Shown: positions 8,595 to 16,131 of the stretch, piece after piece
Numbering within the stretch: the stretch's first letter is position 1
How the letters are laid out: the number at the start of each line of letters is the position of its first letter
Assembly (NCBI GenBank): GCA_948999435.1
Contig: CARJCM010000012.1
Span: 1 to 30,036, forward strand
DNA: 30,036 nt
DNA from: an uncultured Bacilli bacterium
GTDB taxonomy: Bacteria; Bacillota_I; Bacilli_A; RF39; UBA660
Direction of reading: 5' to 3'
The notes under the pieces: generated by a model
Database searches by the model: none
What the model was told of the DNA's origin: nothing
What the model saw: only the letters and a program-made list of their open reading frames with translations
Program-made: the position numbers and the translations under genes

Positions 8595-9524
8595 TTAGTT
8601 AATGTTATTTATTCGGGTATTATTTGCTATTGGGATTATATTTCTTATTTTTATATTATTAATTATAGTTGGAGGTATCTCACTCTTTTTTATGTTTTCA
8701 AATTTATCTAAAAGATTTTTTAGTTTTTCTACTTTGCTCTCTTTAATTTTTTTAAATAAGTTTGGCTCATCAAGATAATATAAATCTTTATAAGTAATTA
8801 TCTTATTTTCAATTGAAGTTCTAGTAATATCTGCCAGTAATTCCATCATATAATTGTCTTCACTTGAATGATATAGCTTTTCTATTTCTTCATTTATCTT
8901 AATGGTTTTTAATGCTATATCTTTACTTTTAAAACCTAATTCTTTTTCTTTATCCTCATTATCATATACTTTTAGGTCACTCACTATTTCTTTAATATCC
9001 CATTCATTAATATTTTTGGACCAAGATATACCATTTAATATTATTCCATCTAATCTATCAGCACATAATTTAGGTCTTTTGTTATCAACTATACTATATT
9101 TTTTAAAGTTAATTATATCTTCTATATTAATATCGTCTTCTTTTAAATATTCTTGAAGCTTTTTGTCTTGCTTGATAATTTCAGATGTGTATTCTTCAGT
9201 GCTTTCTTGATTTTCATAATCTTTATTCATATAATCAATAACATGAGAAAAACATGGTGTAGCTATATCATGAAATAAAGCTGCTAAAGTTTCTATTTTA
9301 TTTTTGGTAAGCTTAAAGGTAAGTAAAGCAGTACTAAGTGAATGGTCAAATCTTGTTATATACTCTTTAAAATTATAAATATTCTTAGATGCATAATCCA
9401 TACCACAAAAATAGCCTATATTCTTAAGCCTCGTTAAACTTGGTACATCTAAATACTTCTTTATAAATATAGGAATATCTTTAGCTTTTAATAGGTTTAA
9501 ATATGTATTATATAGACTATCCAT
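8595..9524 (-). CDS. HD-domain phosphohydrolase, SAMHD1/dGTPase-like
   Basis: A 309-aa HD-superfamily protein. The motif set TRFDHSLSTALL (H61), AALFHDIATPCFSH (H85, D86, H94) and CADRLDG (D156, D159) follows the R-x-x-H-S ... H-D-x-x-x-P-x-F-S-H ... D order of the dGTPase/SAMHD1-type subgroup, with T89 where most members have His in the HDIGHPPFSH motif. Members hydrolyse dNTPs or other nucleotides; this substrate is not known. The C-terminal 100 residues are helical and Lys/Asn-rich. GGAGG precedes the ATG at 9524, 15 bases after the lepB stop, so it is co-transcribed with lepB. It opens the accessory block that separates lepB from rbgA. Confidence 0.85.
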   Translation of the reverse strand: MDSLYNTYLNLLKAKDIPIFIKKYLDVPSLTRLKNIGYFCGMDYASKNIYNFKEYITRFDHSLSTALLTFKLTKNKIETLAALFHDIATPCFSHVIDYMNKDYENQESTEEYTSEIIKQDKKLQEYLKEDDINIEDIINFKKYSIVDNKRPKLCADRLDGIILNGISWSKNINEWDIKEIVSDLKVYDNEDKEKELGFKSKDIALKTIKINEEIEKLYHSSEDNYMMELLADITRTSIENKIITYKDLYYLDEPNLFKKIKESKVEKLKNLLDKFENIKKSEIPPTIINNIKIRNIIPIANNTRINNIN

Positions 9525-9539
9525 TTTTACCTCCTGTAA

Positions 9540-10022
9540 TTATTTTACTTTGCCAAAACTTTTAAATGGATACATAATAAAATCCGTTGTACCTTTAATT
9601 TCATCTTTATGAATTGTACCAAAGACACGACTATCAAGAGAAATCTTACGATTATCTCCAAGAATAAAATATTCATCTTTTTTTAAAGTTACTTTATCAA
9701 TATTATAAGTTACACCATAACCATATTTATCTTCTATCTTTTTATCATTAATGTATATTTCATTATCTTTTATTTCTACTGTTTCGCCTGGTAAACCTAT
9801 TATTCTTTTAATTAAATTGTCTTCTCTACCATCGATTTTTAAAACAACTATATCGAATCTATTAATATGTCCTAATTTATTTAAAAGCATTATTTCATTG
9901 CCTTTTAGAGTTGGATACATACTTGAACCATTTACTCTTACAGGAGTTGCTATAAATGTACGAACTAATATAACTACTATAATAATAATGATATATGGCA
10001 TTAAGCTTTTTATTATCTTCAT
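9540..10022 (-). CDS. lepB: Signal peptidase I
   Basis: Membrane-bound type I signal peptidase that cleaves secretory signal peptides on the outer face of the membrane. A single N-terminal membrane segment spans about residues 8-24. The catalytic Ser is S34 in NGSSMYPTL and the general base Lys is K72 in LIKRIIGLPGE. The box GDNRKISLDSRVFG follows near residues 130-143. At 160 aa it has the compact Gram-positive form. AAAGGAGAT precedes the ATG, and a well-spaced promoter lies 30-60 bases upstream. It heads the transcript carrying the accessory block and probably rbgA-rnhB-LtaS-like. Confidence 0.95.
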   Translation of the reverse strand: MKIIKSLMPYIIIIIVVILVRTFIATPVRVNGSSMYPTLKGNEIMLLNKLGHINRFDIVVLKIDGREDNLIKRIIGLPGETVEIKDNEIYINDKKIEDKYGYGVTYNIDKVTLKKDEYFILGDNRKISLDSRVFGTIHKDEIKGTTDFIMYPFKSFGKVK

Positions 10023-10050
10023 TCTTTTTTATCTCCTTTTAACATTATTA

Positions 10051-10079
10051 ATAGTATCACTTTTTTTTCTCTTGCGCAA
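10051..10079 (-). promoter_or_regulatory. lepB promoter
   Basis: On the minus strand, -35 TTGCGC (10074-10079), a 17-base spacer and -10 TACTAT (10051-10056) preceded by TGA, an extended -10. It lies after the rplS terminator and about 30 bases before the lepB start. It fits a housekeeping SigA-type promoter. Confidence 0.65.
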
Positions 10080-10112
10080 CAATTTTACTTTTTATTTTCT
10101 TCTTTTAGACAA

Positions 10113-10136
10113 GAAAAAAGAGTGATTACTCACCCT
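10113..10136 (-). terminator. rplS terminator with stop codon in loop
   Basis: The minus strand reads GGGTGA-GTAA-TCACTC followed by TTTTTT: six base pairs including one G-T, a GTAA loop and a U-run. The TAA of rplS lies in the loop, so the 5' arm of the hairpin encodes the last codons (Gly-Glu). Confidence 0.75.
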
Positions 10137-10485
10137 TTGCATTAACATTTCTTTCCTTAACACGATATTCTTTACGCATACCTTTAATAAAGTTAAGTTT
10201 TGCACGTCTAACAAGACCTTTTTTAACTACAACTACTTTATCAATTGTTGGAGCATTAACTGGAAATACACGAGTTACCCCAATTCCACCAGATTTTTTA
10301 CGTACACTGAAAGTTTCAGATACTCCAGAGCCTTTTTTAGCTACTACTAAGCCTTCAAATGCTTGGATTCTTTCTTTCTTTCCTTCTTTAACCCATACAT
10401 CAACACGTACAGTGTCTCCTACACGAAATTCTGGTATGTCTTTTCTCATATGACGTTCATTAATTTTATCAACTAAATTTGCCAT
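10126..10485 (-). CDS. rplS: 50S ribosomal protein L19
   Basis: Structural protein at the 30S/50S interface. The sequence contains DIPEFRVGDTVRVDV, KERIQAFEGLVVAKKGSG, SGGIGVTRVFPVNAPTID and GLVRRAKLNFIKGMRKEYRV, all L19 hallmarks. I choose the ATG at 10485 (MANLVDKINERHMRKD, 119 aa) rather than the in-frame ATG three codons earlier: AAAGGATG stands at the right distance for it, and L19 proteins begin near this position. It has its own promoter and terminator, so it is monocistronic here, whereas in Bacillus it sits next to ylqF. Confidence 0.98.
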   Translation of the reverse strand: MANLVDKINERHMRKDIPEFRVGDTVRVDVWVKEGKKERIQAFEGLVVAKKGSGVSETFSVRKKSGGIGVTRVFPVNAPTIDKVVVVKKGLVRRAKLNFIKGMRKEYRVKERNVNAKGE

Positions 10486-10515
10486 GTGACACATCCTTTC
10501 TAAATTTTATTAACC

Positions 10516-10544
10516 ATCAATCTTATATATTACAGCGGATTGAT
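10516..10544 (-). other. hairpin in rplS 5' leader
   Basis: The leader of about 90 bases between promoter and rplS holds a 7-bp stem ATCAATC/GATTGAT with a 15-base loop, plus a smaller AGAAAT/ATTTCT palindrome at 10549-10562. Firmicutes often have autoregulatory r-protein leaders before rplS. Whether this fits the known L19 leader model needs a covariance search. Confidence 0.35.
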
Positions 10545-10584
10545 TTTTAGAAATATATTTCTATACTTCTTGGGTTTCTTGTAG

Positions 10585-10613
10585 ATTATAGCACAGAATA
10601 TAAAAAAATACAA
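10585..10613 (-). promoter_or_regulatory. rplS promoter
   Basis: -35 TTGTAT (10608-10613), a 17-base spacer and -10 TATAAT (10585-10590) with an upstream TGC, an extended -10. The -35 hexamer is also part of the 3' arm of the preceding terminator, so terminator and promoter are fused. Strong housekeeping type. Confidence 0.75.
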
Positions 10614-10633
10614 CCTTTGTTAATTGTATTTTT
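10602..10633 (-). terminator. terminator of the greA operon
   Basis: Minus-strand AAATACAA / TTGTATTT 8-bp stem (10624-10631 with 10606-10613), a 10-base loop, then a T-run (10602-10608). It stands just after the stop of the 137-aa gene and overlaps the rplS -35. Confidence 0.75.
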
Positions 10634-10636
10634 GTT

Positions 10637-11050
10637 TTATCTTGAAACTAATCTAGATTTTAAAATATGTTGGTCTTCAGGTTCTAGTAAAAAAGCATAA
10701 TCTTCAAAATCTAGTTTTCCTTCTTCATTAATAGCTAAACTTATTTTTTGTAATTCCATATTTTCAACATAGCCTATTTCTACAATGTTACCATCAATAC
10801 TTGCCCAGATTATATTTTGACTAAATGGTAAGACTAGGTCATATCCTCTTTCATCTTCAGTTTTTCTAATTATTCCTACTCTTAAATTACCACTATTCTT
10901 GCCATATCGATAATTTATTTCTCTAGCGATTATTACAAATAAATCACCATCTTTATTAAAATATGGCTCTATTTCATTTCTTAAAATTAAATTCTGTTCT
11001 GGTATTTCAAATAACTCAGAAATTACCTGCTCACTCTCTACACTTGTCAT
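10637..11050 (-). CDS. Uncharacterised protein between greA and rplS
   Basis: A 137-aa soluble, acidic protein that I do not recognise. It begins MTSVESEQVISELFEIPEQN and alternates beta-like stretches (DLFVIIAREINYRYG, LRVGIIRKTEDERG, YDLVLPFSQNIIWASI, NIVEIGYVENMELQKISLAI) with short acidic turns, so a small beta-rich domain is likely. No Cys, membrane segment or catalytic signature is visible. The start at 11050 is 12 bases after the greA stop, with AAAGG before it. It closes the ruvX-greA operon: the terminator follows within four bases of its stop. Codon and base use match its neighbours. Confidence 0.8.
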   Translation of the reverse strand: MTSVESEQVISELFEIPEQNLILRNEIEPYFNKDGDLFVIIAREINYRYGKNSGNLRVGIIRKTEDERGYDLVLPFSQNIIWASIDGNIVEIGYVENMELQKISLAINEEGKLDFEDYAFLLEPEDQHILKSRLVSR

Positions 11051-11061
11051 AAACCTTTTTT

Positions 11062-11529
11062 CTATCTAACGCATTTTAGTAAAACATCATATGAACCATT
11101 TGGGCTTTCTACAGATATAGTTTCACCAGCTTTGTGGCCAATTACTGCTTTACCTATAGGTGATTCATTAGATATTTTATTGTTAAATGCATCAGCCTCT
11201 AAAGAACCAACTAGTTTGAATTCTTCTTCATCTCCTGGTTCATATTCAATTACAATAGTTGAACCAACATTAGCAACATTTTTATCTTTATTATCAATAA
11301 TCTCACAATGTTCTAATTTGTATTCTAACTCTTTAATTCTACTTTCTAATTGAGCTTGCTCATTACGAGCAGCATCATAGTCAGCGTTTTCTGATAAATC
11401 GCCTAAGCTTCTAGCATATTTTAAAGTTGCTATAACCTCAGGTCTTTTATTTTGTTTTAAATCGTTTAACTCCGCTTCTATTTCTAAATAGCCTTCGGGA
11501 GTCATTACTACTTTATTATCTTTTTTCAT
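11062..11529 (-). CDS. greA: Transcription elongation factor GreA
   Basis: Rescues backtracked RNA polymerase by stimulating transcript cleavage. The N-terminal coiled coil contains MTPEGYLEIEAELNDLKQNK and the tip region ARSLGDLSENADYDAARNEQ with the conserved acidic residues. The C-terminal FKBP-like domain contains IVIEYEPGDEEEFKLVG and SNESPIGKAVIGHKAGE. At 155 aa it is full length. GAGGTG precedes the ATG at 11529. It ends in TAG, one of two non-TAA stops seen. Its position after the U32 genes is the same as in Bacillus, apart from the missing udk. Confidence 0.97.
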   Translation of the reverse strand: MKKDNKVVMTPEGYLEIEAELNDLKQNKRPEVIATLKYARSLGDLSENADYDAARNEQAQLESRIKELEYKLEHCEIIDNKDKNVANVGSTIVIEYEPGDEEEFKLVGSLEADAFNNKISNESPIGKAVIGHKAGETISVESPNGSYDVLLKCVR

Positions 11530-11568
11530 TCTTTCACCTCAAATAAAATTTATACCTACAAAAGAATA

Positions 11569-12756
11569 CTACAAATAGTTACTTTTGTCAAATACTTTTA
11601 ATCGCATCATGGTATGGACTGGCATTTTTGGTAAACCACTTAAATAGGTTAACATTCTAGGATGCCTTGCAATATCAATACTCTCATGATTTTCATTATA
11701 TATTTTAGTTATTGTATAAGTAAATGGTTCCATATTTGGACCAAAAAATTCAACTACATCTCCTATTTTAAAATAATTTCTTTGTTCTAATAGTATTTCA
11801 TTTTCTTTACTTTCTAGTACTATTCCTAAGAAATCTTGATTAGATTCCTCAACTCGACCTAAATAATATTGCTCTTTATCACTTGGAAATTTGTCATAAA
11901 ATTGAGGAGTACTTTCTCTATTTGCACATCTATTCATGATGTCATTAGAATATAGTATGTCATTTAATTTTAAATTATGCATTTTTATTTTGTCTATTAT
12001 TTTACGATACTCAGATATAATGGTTGCGATATAATAAACAGATCGCATTCTGCCTTCTATTTTAAAAGAGTTTACACCTACACTTATCATATCTTCTATA
12101 TACTTAGCCATATTTAAATCTTTTGGTGTCATACTAAAAGGTTCGCTCTCATTTTCAATATCAAATGTCCAACGGCATATTTGGGCACATCCTCCTCGAT
12201 TAGCATCACGATTGGTAAAGACATTTGATAATACACATTTGCCACTAAAACTAGTACACATAGCTCCTTGAATAAATCCTTCTAAATCTAAACCTGTTTT
12301 ATCTTTAATATCTTTAATATCTTCTCTATTTGCTTCTCTTGCTAATACTACTCGCTTAGCTCCTAACTTTTTATAAAATAAAGCAGCTTGGGCATTTAAA
12401 GTACTCGCTTGAGTTGAAATGTGAACCTCTAAGGGAATATTATTTTCTTTAATTATTTTAATGACTGCGATATCGCTTATTATTATTGCATCTACTCCAA
12501 TATCTGCTAACTCTTCTAAATATTCTTTTAACCCATCTAAATCTTTATTGTGTAAAACAATATTAACTGTGACATATACTCTTTTATTTAAGTTGTGGGC
12601 AAATTCACAAGCTTCTTTTAATTCACTATTGCTAAAATTTATAGCATTGGCACGTAGTGAAAAACGATAACCTCCAATATAACAAGCATCAGCACCATAA
12701 AGATAAGCTATTTTTAAACGTTCTAAATTGCCCGCAGGAGCAAGTAACTCAATCAT
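11569..12756 (-). CDS. trhP2: U32 family tRNA hydroxylation protein (YrrO/TrhP2-like)
   Basis: A 395-aa U32 "peptidase" family protein with the start MIELLAPAGNLERLKIAYLYGADACYIGG typical of the group. The signature GAMCTSFSGKCVLSN (C167, C174) is followed by GGCAQICRW (C190, C194), consistent with the Fe-S cysteines of this family. In Bacillus the YrrN/YrrO pair (TrhP1/P2) makes 5-hydroxyuridine at wobble position 34 of certain tRNAs, and TrmR (YrrM) methylates it to mo5U. The gene order trmR - U32 small - MBL - U32 large here supports that role. GGAGGGAAG stands before the ATG. It ends in TAG and is followed by greA. Confidence 0.88.
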   Translation of the reverse strand: MIELLAPAGNLERLKIAYLYGADACYIGGYRFSLRANAINFSNSELKEACEFAHNLNKRVYVTVNIVLHNKDLDGLKEYLEELADIGVDAIIISDIAVIKIIKENNIPLEVHISTQASTLNAQAALFYKKLGAKRVVLAREANREDIKDIKDKTGLDLEGFIQGAMCTSFSGKCVLSNVFTNRDANRGGCAQICRWTFDIENESEPFSMTPKDLNMAKYIEDMISVGVNSFKIEGRMRSVYYIATIISEYRKIIDKIKMHNLKLNDILYSNDIMNRCANRESTPQFYDKFPSDKEQYYLGRVEESNQDFLGIVLESKENEILLEQRNYFKIGDVVEFFGPNMEPFTYTITKIYNENHESIDIARHPRMLTYLSGLPKMPVHTMMRLKVFDKSNYL

Positions 12757-12781
12757 ACTCTTCCCTCCTTATAATCTCCTT

Positions 12782-13600
12782 TTATTTTGTTAATTTTCTA
12801 ACTATTTCAATTACTTCTAAATCATTTGGAACAATTATATTTCCTTTAAAGACTTCTCTTGCCTCTTTTGTATATAATTCTTTTCTTTTATTTCCATGCG
12901 TTTCTTCTGTGTGATATAAAATTATGTTTTTAACTTCTAATTCACTTAACTTTTGAGCAGCACTTAAAGCTGTGGAATGATTTTTTTCGTATGCGTGAAA
13001 CTTTGTCTCTTCACTATCTAAACAAAATGCTTCATGCATAATATAATCAGCTCTTGCAACTCTTGAGTTTAGTAAAGAATTCATATTTTCATCTCCTAAA
13101 AATATAAATCGATTTCCTTCTATATTACACTCGAATCCATATTGCATTGTTCCTTTGGCCATTATATCAAAAAATTCATAGTTTATACCATTTATAACAT
13201 GCATATCTCTATCATTTAATATCACAAAATTAATAATACTATAAACTGCTTCCATTAATTTTGGTGGAAGAACATAACTAGCAACACCCTTAATTGTTTC
13301 ATATACAACACTATTACAATAAATATTTATTTTTTCTTTTATTTCTCCATGGATAATCATTGTACTCATTTTTTTGAACATCCATATTAAGCCTAGAACA
13401 TGGTCGGTATGACTATGGGAAATAAAAATATTTTTTATGTCTCTTAAATCTATGTTGCTTTGTTTTAATCTTTTTATTATTTCAATACTTCCTCCAGTAT
13501 CCACTAGAAAACTACCTAATTTATTTTGAATTATAAAACATGTATTGTATAATTCTATTGTCCCGCCACTACCAGTTCCTAACATAATAACTTTAGCCAT
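12782..13600 (-). CDS. Metallo-beta-lactamase fold hydrolase, RNase Z-like
   Basis: A 272-aa binuclear-zinc hydrolase. The motif HSHTDH (62-67) and further ligands are visible: D170 (FLGDEN), H189 (MHEAF), H208 in the NHST box and H230 (LYHTEET). The HST box and the MHEAF segment resemble RNase Z/ElaC rather than lactamases or glyoxalase II, but the protein is shorter than typical RNase Z (about 307 aa) and no clear exosite arm is seen. Possible jobs are tRNA 3' processing or another phosphodiesterase; it could be the genome's rnz. Its start overlaps the upstream U32 gene by eight bases, so the two are coupled, inside an operon otherwise concerned with tRNA wobble modification. Confidence 0.83.
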   Translation of the reverse strand: MAKVIMLGTGSGGTIELYNTCFIIQNKLGSFLVDTGGSIEIIKRLKQSNIDLRDIKNIFISHSHTDHVLGLIWMFKKMSTMIIHGEIKEKINIYCNSVVYETIKGVASYVLPPKLMEAVYSIINFVILNDRDMHVINGINYEFFDIMAKGTMQYGFECNIEGNRFIFLGDENMNSLLNSRVARADYIMHEAFCLDSEETKFHAYEKNHSTALSAAQKLSELEVKNIILYHTEETHGNKRKELYTKEAREVFKGNIIVPNDLEVIEIVRKLTK

Positions 13601-14408
13601 TTTGAGCCTCTTTTATTCTAAAGATTGTTTCTTCTTCGCTTAAATATTTGTATGGATATTTATCTTCAAAATTGTCATTATTATTGTTTAATATTTTAAT
13701 AATATCTTCGGTTGGTATAAATAATGTATTAATAAGATTGTAGAAAATATTATCAGAATTTTGTAAAGCTAAATTGTTAAATGGTTCATTGGTATAAATC
13801 ATTGTTCCATAATTGTTTTCAATAGCTTTGACACTTTTTTTACTAATACTTTCTTCTAAAGTTGTTTCTTTTTCTATATTCGTTTTAAAGTGATTATTAT
13901 AATTGGTTAATAAAGTTCTTCTAGAATACATAATGGCTACATGACCAAATGCATATAAAACTAGAGGTTTAATTGCTTTTTTTAGAATTTCTTCTGTTTC
14001 TTTTTTAGTAATATCGGTTGAAATAACTACACTGTCAGCATATTCTAAAAATGAATTAATAGTTTCATAATTACAATTAGAATGACTTAAAAATAATATT
14101 TTAGTTAACTTACTTTTTATTTCTAACAAAATATTTAATATGCCTATATCATCAAATACAATTCCTTTTATATTACTTGGTAAATTTTTTAATAACTCTT
14201 TAAAATTATTAATTCCTTCTTTATCTAATATTCGATTAATATATATAAAGCCTTCTTCTTTTATTTCTTTTATTTCAAAACAAGGCATTCCTACACAAAA
14301 ATCTTTAACTGGAAAAAGGAAAGTAATACTACTTTCTTGGCATTTATTTTTTAAAGTTTCAACTATTTCGTTATTAGTTACTAATACTAGATTATTATTT
14401 TTTATCAT
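13593..14408 (-). CDS. trhP1: Divergent U32-like protein (YrrN/TrhP1-like)
   Basis: A 271-aa protein at the YrrN position, between trmR and the large U32 gene. The N-terminal two-thirds show beta/alpha alternation compatible with a degenerate TIM barrel. The stretch LVLYAFGHVAIMYSRRTLLT aligns in pattern with the U32 signature (V-x-G-x-x-x-x-x-Y-S-x-R-x-L-L), but without the cysteines of the large partner. I infer a non-catalytic or substrate-positioning partner, as in the YrrN/YrrO pair. The start at 14408 overlaps the trmR stop by 14 bases; no strong ribosome site, so translational coupling is likely. Assignment rests mainly on synteny plus one motif. Confidence 0.65.
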   Translation of the reverse strand: MIKNNNLVLVTNNEIVETLKNKCQESSITFLFPVKDFCVGMPCFEIKEIKEEGFIYINRILDKEGINNFKELLKNLPSNIKGIVFDDIGILNILLEIKSKLTKILFLSHSNCNYETINSFLEYADSVVISTDITKKETEEILKKAIKPLVLYAFGHVAIMYSRRTLLTNYNNHFKTNIEKETTLEESISKKSVKAIENNYGTMIYTNEPFNNLALQNSDNIFYNLINTLFIPTEDIIKILNNNNDNFEDKYPYKYLSEEETIFRIKEAQNG

Positions 14409-14991
14409 CTTTTTTCACACTTACTGATAAGCCATCACCAACATCATAAAAATTGGTATCAAATTCATTGTTGCTTTTTAAAAATTCTATATAGTCCTCT
14501 ATTTTGCTAACTAAACCTCTTAAATTTTTAGACTCTATCTCTTGTGATTTACCAACATTACCATGAAATTTTAAATTATCCGTAATTATTACACCATTTG
14601 GCTTTAAAAAGTATTTAAACTTTTCAAAAAACTTTTGATATTGTCCTTTGGCAGCATCTATAAATATCATATCATAAGATGTATTTGTTAAATTTACTTC
14701 TAAAGCATCTTGAAATACAACATTTATTTTTTGGTCAAAATTGCACTTTTTAACATTTTTTACACATTCCATGTATCTTGTGTTATCTCTTTCAATTGTT
14801 GTTACGGTTACCTCAGGTGCTACACTCGCCATTAAAATGCTAGAATAACCAATAGCGCTTCCTATCTCTAATATGCTTTTTATATTATTCGCTTTTATAT
14901 ATTTCATTATAAAAGTTATAGATTCTTTTTCAATTATTGGGACATTATGCTCGGAGGCATAGCTTTCCATTTCAAGTATTAATTCTTTCAA
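14395..14991 (-). CDS. trmR: tRNA 5-hydroxyuridine methyltransferase / O-methyltransferase
   Basis: A 198-aa SAM-dependent O-methyltransferase of the YrrM/TrmR type. The SAM-binding motif LEIGSAIGYSS is at 41-51, the acidic TTIERD at 64-69, the metal/catalytic loop FIDAAKGQYQKFF at 110-122 and ITDNLKFHG at 136-144. TrmR converts ho5U34 to mo5U34; the adjacent U32 genes would supply ho5U34. The start is TTG at 14991, nine bases after AAAGGAG; an ATG between the two is out of frame. The N-terminus MESYASEHNVPI shortly downstream matches the family start region. A 49-base gap with a perfect 8-bp inverted repeat separates it from mltG. Confidence 0.9.
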   Translation of the reverse strand: MKELILEMESYASEHNVPIIEKESITFIMKYIKANNIKSILEIGSAIGYSSILMASVAPEVTVTTIERDNTRYMECVKNVKKCNFDQKINVVFQDALEVNLTNTSYDMIFIDAAKGQYQKFFEKFKYFLKPNGVIITDNLKFHGNVGKSQEIESKNLRGLVSKIEDYIEFLKSNNEFDTNFYDVGDGLSVSVKKDDKK

Positions 14992-15007
14992 AATTCATTT
15001 CTCCTTT

Positions 15008-15041
15008 AAGTACATTTTTTAATTTATCTATTTATGTACTT
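15008..15041 (-). other. intercistronic hairpin between mltG and trmR
   Basis: A perfect 8-bp inverted repeat AAGTACAT/ATGTACTT with an 18-base A/T loop starts at the mltG stop codon and ends just before the trmR ribosome site (AAAGGAG). No T-run follows, so it is not a classical terminator. It could mark RNA processing or tune trmR translation. Confidence 0.5.
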
Positions 15042-16120
15042 TATTTATTATATGTATACCATAAGCCAGAGGCTTTAAGTTCATTTACTTTATTTTCATG
15101 TTCAGAGCCTGTTTTGGTAAAATAGGTTTTCTTATATTTATCTGCGACAAAGTAATAATAATCATGTTCTTCAGGATTTATTGTTGCGATTAGTGATGCA
15201 ATACTAGGACAACAAATAGGCCCTATGGGAAGTTTACCAGCCATAGCTTGCGGTCTTGTATTATAAGCATTAACTTCATTTATCTCTTTTATATATAAGT
15301 CTCTTTCACTAAATTCGACTTTCGCAGCATAATATGTTGTAGCATCACTACCTAAACTCCAATTATCTCTTAATCTATTATAAAATACTCCTGCTACTCC
15401 TGCATGGTCATCAGAGCCAGCACCTTCTAATTCGACAATACTTGCTAAAGTTAAAATTTCATGAATATTATATTTAGAATTATTAACTTTTTCTTCATAT
15501 GTTTTTAATTTACTGCCAAACGTATCTAGCATTACTTTTACAATATCTTTTACACTACTATTCTTATAAAATTCATAAGTGCTTGGGAATAAATATCCTT
15601 CTAATGGATAATATATTTTATCGTCTAAGATAGCATCTGTTAAAAACCAATATTTATTTATTAATTCTTTTAAATATTCTTTGTCACTTAACTCGGTGAT
15701 TACTTCTTCTTTGGTTTTGCCAGTTGCTTCGCCTATTTTTCCTGCATAATACGGAAATCTTTTTCCTTCAACAAAGGTAATGCTAAAAGTGTTTTGATTT
15801 TTTTCTTCTTTTATTTTACCATCATTTATTTTCTTTAAGATTTCTTTAACGCTCATATTTGGACTTATTTCATAGTTTCCAGCTTGTAAATTTAAATCAC
15901 GATTGAAAATAACATATATATAGGAAGATATTTTACTTTTAATTAATCCTTCTTTTTTTAAATTATTAATTATATCCATTTTCCCAGTACCAGAGGTAAT
16001 CGTAAATAGTTTTACTTCACTACTTTTAGAAACTGGTGTTAAACCATAAAAATATAATCCAATTAAAATAGCTATTATAGCTATAATTATACTAGTAATT
16101 ATTATTAACTTCTTCTTCAT
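15041..16120 (-). CDS. mltG: Endolytic transglycosylase MltG (YceG/YrrL)
   Basis: Inner-membrane endolytic murein transglycosylase that cuts nascent glycan strands and works with the elongation machinery. One N-terminal membrane segment (about 4-25) is followed by a small LysM-like region (about 37-105) and the YceG catalytic domain. The active-site Glu is E230 in LASIVELEGAG, and the downstream boxes AGVFYNRLRDNWSLGSDAT, YNTRPQAMAGKLPIGPICCP and YYYFVADK are typical. At 359 aa it is full length. The start at 16120 is 12 bases after the yrzB stop. It corresponds to Bacillus yrrL. Confidence 0.95.
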   Translation of the reverse strand: MKKKLIIITSIIIAIIAILIGLYFYGLTPVSKSSEVKLFTITSGTGKMDIINNLKKEGLIKSKISSYIYVIFNRDLNLQAGNYEISPNMSVKEILKKINDGKIKEEKNQNTFSITFVEGKRFPYYAGKIGEATGKTKEEVITELSDKEYLKELINKYWFLTDAILDDKIYYPLEGYLFPSTYEFYKNSSVKDIVKVMLDTFGSKLKTYEEKVNNSKYNIHEILTLASIVELEGAGSDDHAGVAGVFYNRLRDNWSLGSDATTYYAAKVEFSERDLYIKEINEVNAYNTRPQAMAGKLPIGPICCPSIASLIATINPEEHDYYYFVADKYKKTYFTKTGSEHENKVNELKASGLWYTYNK

Positions 16121-16131
16121 TTAAATCCTCT

